Of a stretch of 64,000 nt of DNA, positions 1 to 7,483 are shown one piece after another (positions within the stretch are counted from its first letter, which is position 1; every line of letters starts with the position of its first letter). The DNA lies in NCBI RefSeq assembly GCF_013359695.1, contig NZ_JABFMU010000005.1, forward strand, positions 124,001-188,000, in the 5' to 3' direction. This DNA comes from Pseudomonas sp. C2B4 (GTDB lineage: Bacteria; Pseudomonadota; Gammaproteobacteria; Pseudomonadales; Pseudomonadaceae). The notes under the pieces are model-generated. The model was not told the origin of the DNA. It made no database searches and saw only the letters and a list, made by a program, of their open reading frames with translations. The position numbers and the translations under genes were made by a program.

Positions 1-595
1 GCATGCCGCTGGTGAGCATGCCCAGCGGCAGTTCGATGAGCGACTCCCAGCTTAGCGGCGCCTCGCCAAAGGTGAAGAAGCGCTGATCGTAAAGCAGACC
101 CATGCGGGTTTCTTTGAAGGTGAGCGAGTCAAAGTGGTCGGCATCCAGACGTTCCAGGTACGACACACCGAGATCCAGGCGATTGTTCGCCAGTTGTTCG
201 AGGATTTGTTCCGAACTGAGCGCCGAGAGTTCGAAGCGCAGGTTCGGGTGCTCAGCGTGCAGGCGCTGTAACAGCGGCAGCGGATCGAAACTCGACAGCG
301 GCACCACGCCCAGGCGCAAGGTGCCGACCAGATTACCGCGGCAGGCCGCCGCTTCGGCGTACAAACCGTCATAGGCGGCCAGCACGGTGCGCGCCCAGGC
401 CAGTACCCGCTCGCCTGGCGCGGTGAAACCCTCGAAGCGCTGTCCACGATTGACCAGTGGCAGATCGAGTTCTTCTTCGAGGCTGCGCAGGCGCATGGAC
501 AAGGTCGGCTGGGTGATGTGGCAACGCGCGGCGGCCTGGCCGAAGTGTCGGGTTTCGTCGAGGGCGATGAGGAATTTCAGCTGTTTGATGTCCAT
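1..595 (-). CDS. LysR-family transcriptional regulator (partial, C-terminus off window)
   Basis: Reading leftward from an ATG at 595 gives about 198 residues with no stop before the window edge. The N-terminus has the LysR winged-helix pattern: 'MDIKQLKFLIAL', then a helix-turn-helix around residues 15-38 with 'QAAARCHITQPTLSMRLRS'. The start of the effector-binding domain follows ('GTLRLGVVPLSS', about residues 90-101). Family members bind promoter DNA as tetramers and respond to a small ligand through the C-terminal domain, which is only partly visible, so the ligand cannot be guessed. It is divergent from the LysM gene at 745, with 149 bases between the starts. The family is secure and the target unknown. 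Confidence 0.9.
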   Translation of the reverse strand, partial: MDIKQLKFLIALDETRHFGQAAARCHITQPTLSMRLRSLEEELDLPLVNRGQRFEGFTAPGERVLAWARTVLAAYDGLYAEAAACRGNLVGTLRLGVVPLSSFDPLPLLQRLHAEHPNLRFELSALSSEQILEQLANNRLDLGVSYLERLDADHFDSLTFKETRMGLLYDQRFFTFGEAPLSWESLIELPLGMLTSGM

Positions 596-744
596 CTTCG
601 CTCCAGGGCGGATCCAGGGATTGAGCAGGCGGGGATTCTATCGCTTGGCACGAAGCGGCGTCATTGGTCGGTTCGGAGCCTTGATTGGCAACCGTGGTCT
701 AGGCTTTTGCGTCTGGACACTAAATTCCCCAGGGAGAGCACACG

Positions 745-1194
745 ATGAGCCTGTTCAGTTTTCTAAAAGAAGCCGGAGAAAAAATCCTCGATGCGCTGAC
801 GCCGGACAAGGCTGAAGCCAACAGCGCTGCGTTGACCCAGCATGTGCAGAGCGCACTGACGGGGATCGATACCTCCAAGATCCAGGTGAAAGTCGAGGGC
901 GATAAAGTCATCGCCACGGGTGAAGCGAGCAGTCAGGAAGAGAAAGAAAAAATCCTGCTGGCGTTGGGCAACGTGGCGGGCGTCAGCGGTGTTGACGACC
1001 AGATCACCGTGACAGGGGCTGTGGCCCCGGCCGCGAAGTTTGTAACGGTCGAGAAAGGCGACACGCTCAGTGCGATTTCCAAGCGTGTGTATGGCGATCC
1101 GAACAAGTACCAAAAGATCTTCGAGGCCAACAAGCCACAGCTCAAGCATCCGGACAAAATCTATCCGGGGCAGGTGTTGCGGATTCCTGAGTAA
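745..1194 (+). CDS. kbp: BON-LysM protein, K+-binding protein Kbp-like
   Basis: 149 residues, the same length as E. coli Kbp (YgaU), and similar end to end: an N-terminal 'MSLFSFLKEAGEKI' helix, a BON domain at about 25-85 and a C-terminal LysM domain from about 98 ('VEKGDTLSAISKRVYG') ending 'KIYPGQVLRIPE'. E. coli Kbp is a cytoplasmic K+ sensor, and there is no signal peptide here either. The ATG is preceded by AGGGAGAG at a good distance. It stands alone, followed by a REPIN that separates it from the convergent yrfG. The function in Pseudomonas is inferred from the family. Confidence 0.9.
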   Translation: MSLFSFLKEAGEKILDALTPDKAEANSAALTQHVQSALTGIDTSKIQVKVEGDKVIATGEASSQEEKEKILLALGNVAGVSGVDDQITVTGAVAPAAKFVTVEKGDTLSAISKRVYGDPNKYQKIFEANKPQLKHPDKIYPGQVLRIPE

Positions 1195-1207
1195 TCTTCA
1201 AGACCGC

Positions 1208-1279
1208 TTTCGCGAGCAGGCTCGCTCCCACATTTGATCTGGACGCAGATCCATTGTGGGAGCGAGCCTGCTCGCGAAA
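1208..1279. repeat. REPIN (inverted REP pair)
   Basis: Two 25-base REP units in inverted orientation: 'TTTCGCGAGCAGGCTCGCTC...' at 1208-1232 and its reverse complement at 1255-1279, separated by a 22-base spacer. The same units recur at 10409-10498 and 13205-13294. They lie between convergent genes and may also end transcription. This is the usual layout of RAYT-mobilised REP doublets in fluorescent pseudomonads; no RAYT gene is in this window. Confidence 0.9.
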
Positions 1280-1292
1280 TAGGCGCCTCGGT

Positions 1293-1955
1293 CTAAAGCC
1301 CTGCAATCAAATCCCGATAATCCCCGACCGCCGCAAACTCCGCCGTGTCCTTGGGGCCCTTGCGACTGTCAGGCTCGCTCACGGCCAACAAATGTGCCAC
1401 CCCAAAATCCCGCGCACTGCGCAATATCGGCAAGGTGTCATCGATAAACAGGCTGCGCGCCGGGTCGAAGTCGATGTCCGCTTGCAACGCCTCCCAGAAT
1501 TGCGGATTTTCCTTGGGGTAACCGTAATCGTGGGAGCTGATCAAACGCTCGAAGTAGGGCGCCAGTTCGATTTTTTCCAGCTTCAAAGACAGTGAATCAC
1601 GGTGAGCGTTGGTGATCAGTACCACGCGTTTGCCAGCCCGTTTGATGGCGGCCAGAAACGTGTCCGCGTCCGGGCGCAGGGCGATCAAGTGGGCGGTTTC
1701 CAGCTTCAATTCGCGCACCGGCAGCTTCAGTTCGGCACTCCAGAAATCCAGGCAGTACCACTGCAATTGGCCGGCGTTGCGCTCGAACAGCGGCTGCAGC
1801 TCCAGCTCGGCCATGGCCCGGCTCACTCCGTGCAAGTCTGCATAGCGCTGCGGCAAATGCTCCAGCCAGAAATGGTTGTCGAAGTGCAGGTCCAACAGCG
1901 TGCCGTCCATGTCCAGCAGAACGGTGTCGATGTCGTGCCAAGGCAGCGGGGGCAT
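1293..1955 (-). CDS. yrfG: HAD-family GMP/IMP nucleotidase YrfG
   Basis: 220 residues against 222 in E. coli YrfG. HAD motif I is 'LLDMDGTLLDL' (nucleophile Asp and acid/base Asp), motif II is 'VVLITNAHRDS', the motif III lysine is in 'DYGYPKENPQFW', and motif IV is 'SLFIDDTLPIL'. The enzyme dephosphorylates purine 5'-monophosphates in the cytoplasm. The ATG has GGAGAAG upstream. It is divergent from nudE (88 bases between starts), so this is a small cluster of nucleotide hydrolases with nudE and cysQ. The call comes from motif order, length and the conserved pseudomonad neighbourhood. Confidence 0.88.
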   Translation of the reverse strand: MPPLPWHDIDTVLLDMDGTLLDLHFDNHFWLEHLPQRYADLHGVSRAMAELELQPLFERNAGQLQWYCLDFWSAELKLPVRELKLETAHLIALRPDADTFLAAIKRAGKRVVLITNAHRDSLSLKLEKIELAPYFERLISSHDYGYPKENPQFWEALQADIDFDPARSLFIDDTLPILRSARDFGVAHLLAVSEPDSRKGPKDTAEFAAVGDYRDLIAGL

Positions 1956-2043
1956 AAAACTTCTCCAGCGATAAAAAAGGTATCCGGGGACAACAATCAG
2001 GATAGGCCGGGTATAGTAACCCGCTATCGCTCAGGAGCCGCTC

Positions 2044-2610
2044 ATGCGCCAGAAACCCACCATACTCGCCCGCGAGATCGTCGCCACCAGTCGTTTGTTT
2101 TGCGTGGAGGAGCTCAAGCTTCGCTTTTCCAATGGTGTGGAGCGCACCTATGAGCGACTGGTCGGCAAAGGCGCCGGATATGGTGCGGTGATGATCGTGG
2201 CGATGCTCGATGCGGATCACGCCGTGCTGGTGGAGGAGTATTGCGGTGGCACCGATGAATACGAACTGTCGCTGCCCAAAGGCCTGGTCGAACCCGGTGA
2301 GGATGTGCTCGCAGCGGCGGAACGCGAACTTAAGGAGGAGGCTGGCTTCGGCGCGCGGCAGCTTGAGCATTTGACTGAACTGTCGTTGTCCCCCGGCTAC
2401 ATGAGCCAGAAAATTCAGATAGTGCTGGCGACCGATTTGTATGAAGAACGACTGGAAGGTGACGAGCCGGAGCCGATGGGCCTGGGCAAGGTCAACTTGC
2501 GGGAATTATCGGCGCTGGCGCAAAACCCACAATTTACCGAGGGCCGAGCCTTGGCTGCGTTGTACCTGGCCCGAGATCTGCTGACCCAGCGCGGAGTGTT
2601 CCTGCCATGA
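2044..2610 (+). CDS. nudE: Nudix ADP-compounds hydrolase NudE
   Basis: 188 residues (E. coli NudE is 186). The Nudix box is clear: 'GLVEPGEDVLAAAERELKEE' fits Gx5Ex7REUxEE, including the metal-binding REUxEE glutamates. NudE cleaves ADP-ribose, NADH and Ap3A to AMP plus a phosphorylated partner. The RBS AGGAG precedes the ATG by about 7 bases. The stop overlaps the start of cysQ by four bases (ATGA), so the two are translationally coupled. Confidence 0.92.
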   Translation: MRQKPTILAREIVATSRLFCVEELKLRFSNGVERTYERLVGKGAGYGAVMIVAMLDADHAVLVEEYCGGTDEYELSLPKGLVEPGEDVLAAAERELKEEAGFGARQLEHLTELSLSPGYMSQKIQIVLATDLYEERLEGDEPEPMGLGKVNLRELSALAQNPQFTEGRALAALYLARDLLTQRGVFLP

Positions 2611-3434
2611 ATTTTTCCCATCCATTGATGGCACCGGTGGTCGAACTGGCCTTGAAGGCGGGCGACGCGATCCTGCCGTTCTGGCGCATCGGCACGGCGG
2701 TAACCGCCAAGGCTGACGACTCGCCTGTCACGGCCGCCGACCTGGCCGCCCACCACCTGATTGTTGCCGGGCTGACCGCGCTGGACCCGAGCATCCCGGT
2801 GTTGTCCGAGGAAGATGCCAACATTCCCCAGAGCGTACGCGCCGGATGGCAGCGCTGGTGGCTGGTGGACCCGCTGGACGGTACCAAGGAATTCATTTCC
2901 GGCAGCGAAGAGTTCACCGTCAACATTGCGCTGATCGAGCAGGGACGCGTGGTGTTTGGCGTCGTTTCGATGCCGACCAACGGGCGCTTTTACGTGGGCG
3001 GTTCCGGGTTGGGCGCCTGGCGGGGCGACAAGGGCGCCGAGCCGCAGCCCATTCAGGTTCGCGACGTGCTACCTGCGGATGCAGCGTTCACGGTGGTCGC
3101 CAGTCGCCGCCACTCCAGCCCGGAACAGGAGCGCCTGCTGGCCGGCCTGAGCGCCAGCCTGGGTGAGCTGGAACTGGCCAATATCGGCAGCTCGCTGAAA
3201 TTTTGCCTGTTGGCCGAAGGGGCGGCGGATTGTTACCCGCGCCTGGCGCCGACGTCGCAGTGGGACACCGCCGCGGCTCAGGGGGTGCTCGAAGGTGCGG
3301 GTGGCGAGGTGCTGGATCTGAGCGGTGCGCCGTTCTGTTATCCGGCGCGGGACTCGTTGTTGAACGAGTTTTTCCTGGCGTTGCCGGCGAAGGCTGCGTG
3401 GCGAGAAAAGCTGCTGGAGCTGGCCCGTTCCTGA
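2607..3434 (+). CDS. cysQ: 3'(2'),5'-bisphosphate nucleotidase CysQ
   Basis: 275 residues of the inositol-monophosphatase fold. It shows the metal-site motifs 'LSEEDAN' (about 70) and 'WLVDPLDGTKEF' (about 88-100), and the C-terminal 'SQWDTAAAQGVLEGAGG'. CysQ hydrolyses PAP, the by-product of PAPS use in sulfate assimilation, to AMP. It is co-transcribed with nudE through an ATGA overlap. A repeat element follows 14 bases after the stop. Confidence 0.93.
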   Translation: MNFSHPLMAPVVELALKAGDAILPFWRIGTAVTAKADDSPVTAADLAAHHLIVAGLTALDPSIPVLSEEDANIPQSVRAGWQRWWLVDPLDGTKEFISGSEEFTVNIALIEQGRVVFGVVSMPTNGRFYVGGSGLGAWRGDKGAEPQPIQVRDVLPADAAFTVVASRRHSSPEQERLLAGLSASLGELELANIGSSLKFCLLAEGAADCYPRLAPTSQWDTAAAQGVLEGAGGEVLDLSGAPFCYPARDSLLNEFFLALPAKAAWREKLLELARS

Positions 3435-3448
3435 TCCCGCTGTACCTC

Positions 3449-3555
3449 TGTGGCGAGGGGATTTATCCCCGCTGGGCTGCGAAGCGGCCCCAAAAATGGG
3501 ACTGCTGCGCAGTCCAACGGGGCGGTGCGACGTTTCGCTAAATCCCCTCGCCACA
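3449..3555. repeat. Imperfect inverted intergenic repeat, second REP-like family
   Basis: 'TGTGGCGAGGGGATTTATCC' opens the element at 3449 and the reverse complement 'AATCCCCTCGCCACA' closes it at 3541-3555. Inside, complementary GC-rich blocks ('GGGGCCGCTTC'-like arms, 'ACTGCTGCGCAGT') can fold further. It sits between cysQ and the convergent thioesterase. It differs in sequence from the REPINs at 1208, 10409 and 13205, so at least two repeat families are present. Confidence 0.75.
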
Positions 3556-3608
3556 ATTAATCATTGCTTGTTCTATCTTTGCCAATTTTTTTGTAGGGGT
3601 TCTGATGT

Positions 3609-4064
3609 TTAGCGGTGCAGGACATACTGCCCGACAAACCTCACTGCATCCTCATCGCTGCCCGCATTTACCACCCGCGTATTCAGGGTCAACCGGGCCC
3701 GTCCATACCTTTGATACATCGCCAGAAACTTCTTCCACACCTGCGCACCAGGCGCCTGGCAAATGGCGTGCGCATCGCCCGTCACCGGTAGCGGGTAGTT
3801 GATCTGCCCTTCCTGAATCACGATGTGCCCGTCGGTGATGCCTTCTTCTTTCAGGCGCAAATGCAGCCAGCCCCAACCGGCCAGCACCGCGCCGCAATAC
3901 AGGCTGCCGCCGAACATGGTGCTTTTGTGATTGACGTTGGCGTCGAGCGGCAAGTGCAGGCGCAGTTGCTGATCGTGCCAATCAAGCACTTTGAGGCCCA
4001 TGTCCCGGGTGAGGGGGATGTCGTGGTGGAGGACGGATTCCAGTTGACGACTGTCGCGGCTCAT
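3609..4064 (-). CDS. YiiD C-terminal-like thioesterase domain protein
   Basis: 151 residues with a single hotdog-type domain resembling the C-terminal half of YiiD: 'VLHHDIPLTRDMGL' near the N-terminus, then 'NHKSTMFGGSLYCGAVLAGW' (about 43-62), the usual substrate-pocket helix. It is probably a cytoplasmic acyl-CoA thioesterase, but the substrate cannot be read from sequence. GAGG lies just upstream of the ATG. The start is 40 bases from the dctD stop on the same strand, so it may be read from the same transcript. Confidence 0.75.
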   Translation of the reverse strand: MSRDSRQLESVLHHDIPLTRDMGLKVLDWHDQQLRLHLPLDANVNHKSTMFGGSLYCGAVLAGWGWLHLRLKEEGITDGHIVIQEGQINYPLPVTGDAHAICQAPGAQVWKKFLAMYQRYGRARLTLNTRVVNAGSDEDAVRFVGQYVLHR

Positions 4065-4104
4065 TCAGCGGCCTCTTGTGTGCAGTGGATGATTGGACGG
4101 TGGC

Positions 4105-5499
4105 TCAATCGAGTTCGTCTGTGTGGTTGGCGGCACCACTGTCGGCGAAGCTCAGGCCATGTTTGCGCAGTTTGTCATGCAGGGTCTTGCGCGGGATGCC
4201 GAGGGCTTCGGCGACGCTGCGCACCGAACTGTGGGAGCGCGCCAGTTCGGCGGCAATCAGGGTTTTTTCGAAGTTTTCCACTTGCTCGCTCAGGCCGCCG
4301 CTGACCAGTTCTACCAGGGTGCCAGCGGTGCCTTGCGACTCGCTGTTGTCCAGCGCCAATTCCAGGCCGAGGGCGAAGCGCTCAGCTGCGTTTTGCAGTT
4401 CGCGCACGTTGCCGGGCCAGGTATGACGCAGCAACAGGGCGCGCTGACCCGGTTGCAGTTCATGGGGCGGCAAGCCGTGGCGGGCGCTGGCCTCATCGGC
4501 AAAGTGCTGGAACAGCACCAGCGCGTCTTCACCTCGCTCACGCAGTGGCGGAATGCGCAGCGGCGCGACGTTGAGGCGGTAGTACAAGTCGGCGCGAAAA
4601 CGCCCCTGATCGGCGGCCTGGCGCAGGTCTTCCTTGGTCGCGGCGATGATGCGGATATCCAGCGGGATCAACTGATTGCCCCCCAGGCGCTCGACCACCC
4701 GCTCTTGCAGCAAGCGCAGCAATTTCACCTGCACGTCGAGGCTCATGCTTTCGATTTCATCGAGGAACAGCGTGCCGCCGTTGGCGAATTCAAACTTGCC
4801 GATGCGCCGTTTCTGCGCGCCGGTGAAGGCGCCCGGCTCATGGCCGAACAGCTCGCTTTCGACCACCGACTCGGCCAGCGCCCCGGCGTTGATCGCCACG
4901 AACGGACCGTTTCGGCGGCTCGACAAATCATGCAGCGCCCGAGCCACCACTTCTTTACCGGCGCCGGTCTCGCCGAGGATCAGCACGTCGGCCTTGGTCG
5001 CCGCCAAGGCGCCGATTTGCTCGCGCAGGCGCAACATCGAGGGCGATTGCCCGACCAGACGGGTACTCAACTCATTGCGATCGCTCAGGGCCAGGCGCAG
5101 GCTGCGGTTATCCAGCACCAATCGGCGCAAGGCCAGGGCGCGGCGCACGCTGTCGAGCAGGGCGTCGCTGGCAAAGGGCTTTTCCAGAAAATCATAGGCC
5201 CCGGCGCGCATGGCTTGTACCGCTAGCGGCACGTCGCCATGGCCGGTGATCAGCAGCACCGGCAGCTCCGGGTCCTGGGCGTGGAGTTCAGTCAGTAATT
5301 CGAGGCCGTCCATGCCAGGCATGCGAATGTCGCTGACCACCACGCCCGGCCAGTCGCGCTCCAATTGCCCGGCCAGGCCCTTGGCTTCGGCCAGCGACAG
5401 AATCTTCAGACCGGCCAGATCAAGGGTCTGTCCCAGGGCCTGGCGCAGATGGGGATCGTCGTCGATCAACACGACCTGGATGCGATTGTCGATGGTCAT
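4105..5499 (-). CDS. dctD: Sigma-54-dependent response regulator DctD
   Basis: 464 residues with the full NtrC-type layout. The receiver domain is at about 8-120 ('VVSDIRMPGMDG' holds the phospho-acceptor Asp). The AAA+ domain is at about 147-380 with Walker A 'GETGAGKE', the sigma-54-contacting 'GAFTGA' loop and Walker B 'GGTLFLDEIE'. A Fis-type helix-turn-helix lies at the C-terminus ('VAEALGIPRKTLHDKL'). In pseudomonads DctB/DctD activates dctA and related C4-dicarboxylate uptake genes with RpoN. The start overlaps the dctB stop by four bases. No dctA is in the window, so the target is inferred. Confidence 0.88.
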   Translation of the reverse strand: MTIDNRIQVVLIDDDPHLRQALGQTLDLAGLKILSLAEAKGLAGQLERDWPGVVVSDIRMPGMDGLELLTELHAQDPELPVLLITGHGDVPLAVQAMRAGAYDFLEKPFASDALLDSVRRALALRRLVLDNRSLRLALSDRNELSTRLVGQSPSMLRLREQIGALAATKADVLILGETGAGKEVVARALHDLSSRRNGPFVAINAGALAESVVESELFGHEPGAFTGAQKRRIGKFEFANGGTLFLDEIESMSLDVQVKLLRLLQERVVERLGGNQLIPLDIRIIAATKEDLRQAADQGRFRADLYYRLNVAPLRIPPLRERGEDALVLFQHFADEASARHGLPPHELQPGQRALLLRHTWPGNVRELQNAAERFALGLELALDNSESQGTAGTLVELVSGGLSEQVENFEKTLIAAELARSHSSVRSVAEALGIPRKTLHDKLRKHGLSFADSGAANHTDELD

Positions 5500-7310
5500 G
5501 CACTTCGGTCCTCGGACGGTTGCAGGCTCACACCCGGTGCGCCTGTGCGCAATTTCAGGGTAATCAAAGCGCCACCCTCCTTGTGGTTGGCGAACGACAG
5601 TTCACCGCCGAAGGCGCGCATCAGGGTTTCACAAATCGCCAGCCCCAATCCAAGCCCCTGGGTGCGGGTCTTGGTGGTGTAGAAGGGCTCGCTGGCGCGG
5701 CCAAGGGCCTCCAGGCAGAACCCGGGGCCGTTGTCGCGAATGTACAGGTTGACGCCATCGGCTGTGGATTGGGCACTGAGCCAGAGTTTACGCGGCGGGC
5801 CTTTTTCCGTCAGGGCGTCCAGGGCGTTGGCCAGCAGATTGCCGAGCACCTGGCGCAGGCGGGTCTCCCCGGCCTCGACCCACAAGGTCGCGGCGGGCAA
5901 ATCGCGAATCAGTTCGACTTCCATGCTGCGCCGCCGCTTGGCCAGCAAGGCCAGAGCATCGTCGAGCGCCGGTTGCAGGGCGACGCTTTCCGGGGCGTGC
6001 CGGTCGCGTCGGGCAAACGCGCGCAAATGGGCGATGATCGAGGCCATGCGCCCGGTCAGTTCACTGATCAGTTTGAGATTGCCGCGGGCATCCTCGGTGC
6101 GCTGATGGTCGAGCAACACTTCGGCGTTTTCCGCATAGCTGCGAATGGCGGCCAACGGTTGGTTGAGTTCGTGGCTGATGCTGGCCGACATCGTTCCCAA
6201 GGCGGACAGTTTGCCGGCCTGCACCAGATCATCCTGGGCACGCACAAGCTCTTGCTGGGCCTGCTCGCGCTCCAGCACTTCCTGTTTAAGGCGACGGTTG
6301 AGGCCTTCCAGATCGCTGGTGCGCTCGGCCACCCGGCCTTCGAGTTCGCGTCGGGCCTTGGCTTCGAAGGCGATCCGCTCCAGGTAATGGCGACGGCGCT
6401 GCATCATCAGGCCGAGCAGCAGCATCAACACCAACAGCGCCGCGCCGCCGATGGCAACGACGGTGCGCACCGGACGGTCGATCAGGGTACGCGGGGCGAG
6501 GATGCTGACATTCCAGCCGGTTTCCGCGATGGCCTGGGTTTGGGTCAACCAGGCATTGGGGTTGAGCTTCAACGGCTTCGGATCACGGGTCGGATAGGGC
6601 TGAATCGCGCTGATGGCTTTGCGCTCGTCGTCACTTAACAGGCGGGTCGAGCGGAAGCGCCATTCAGGCCGCGACGTGAGGATGACCACGCCGTTGTGGT
6701 CGGTCAGCAGCAGTTGTTCAGGGGTTTTGCCCCAGAGGCTTTCGGTATGGTCGAGATCGACCTTGACCACCAGCACACCCATGATTTTCTCGCCGTTGCG
6801 CACGGCCGCGGCAAAGAAGTAACCCCGTTTGGCGGACGTCGTACCGAGCCCGAAAAAACGCCCCAGCCGCCCGGCCATGGCTTCGCTGAAATACGGTCTG
6901 AACGAAAAATTGCGACCGACGAAACTGTCGTGCTTGTCCCAGTTGGAGGCCGCCAGGGTCTTGCCCGTGGTGTCCATCAGGTACATGACTTCGGCGCCGG
7001 TCTGGGCGCTGATGTTTTTTAACAGTCGGTTGGCGTTGCCCTGGGTGACGCCATCGTCCGGCGCACCGAGCACGGCGCGCAGGGCTGGCAGATCGCCGAG
7101 GATCTGCGGCAGCACTTCATAGCGGTGCAGGGTGCCCAACAGGTTGGCGACGTAGAGGTCCAGGGTCTGGCGGTTCTGCCCGGCCAGTTCGCTGCGGTAG
7201 TAGCGCTCGGCCAAATGCTCCAGCGGCCACAGCAAGGGTGCCAGGCACAGTGCGAGCAGGGCCAGGCTGCGCCAGCGGGGTCTGCGGGGGAGGGTCGGAG
7301 TCATGAGCAT
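5496..7310 (-). CDS. dctB: C4-dicarboxylate sensor histidine kinase DctB
   Basis: 604 residues: an N-terminal membrane segment (about 13-32), a periplasmic double-PAS sensor region ('YLMDTTGKTLAASNW', 'FFAAAVRNGEKIMGVLVVKVD'), a second membrane segment near 283-303, a coiled linker, then the kinase core. The core has the H-box 'SASISHELNQPLAAIRSYAE', the N-box 'LGNLLANALDAL' and G-boxes 'IRDNGPGF' and 'GLGLGLAICETL'. It phosphorylates DctD in response to C4-dicarboxylates. The ATG at 7310 gives the longest product; a second ATG two codons in is equally possible, as neither has a strong RBS. Confidence 0.87.
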   Translation of the reverse strand: MLMTPTLPRRPRWRSLALLALCLAPLLWPLEHLAERYYRSELAGQNRQTLDLYVANLLGTLHRYEVLPQILGDLPALRAVLGAPDDGVTQGNANRLLKNISAQTGAEVMYLMDTTGKTLAASNWDKHDSFVGRNFSFRPYFSEAMAGRLGRFFGLGTTSAKRGYFFAAAVRNGEKIMGVLVVKVDLDHTESLWGKTPEQLLLTDHNGVVILTSRPEWRFRSTRLLSDDERKAISAIQPYPTRDPKPLKLNPNAWLTQTQAIAETGWNVSILAPRTLIDRPVRTVVAIGGAALLVLMLLLGLMMQRRRHYLERIAFEAKARRELEGRVAERTSDLEGLNRRLKQEVLEREQAQQELVRAQDDLVQAGKLSALGTMSASISHELNQPLAAIRSYAENAEVLLDHQRTEDARGNLKLISELTGRMASIIAHLRAFARRDRHAPESVALQPALDDALALLAKRRRSMEVELIRDLPAATLWVEAGETRLRQVLGNLLANALDALTEKGPPRKLWLSAQSTADGVNLYIRDNGPGFCLEALGRASEPFYTTKTRTQGLGLGLAICETLMRAFGGELSFANHKEGGALITLKLRTGAPGVSLQPSEDRSA

Positions 7311-7483
7311 CGAGCGCCTGTGGGTACGGGCACATTATGCCTAGGCTTGCGGGCGCAGTCTGCGAACCGTTGATAGCCGCCGGTTGTTCATCAGGTGGGT
7401 GAAAGGGGGGTTGCGTATCGGCTCGCGCAGTGGCGATATAGGCGCCTAATAAATTTAACACCTTCATTGAAGAGGTCCGTTCC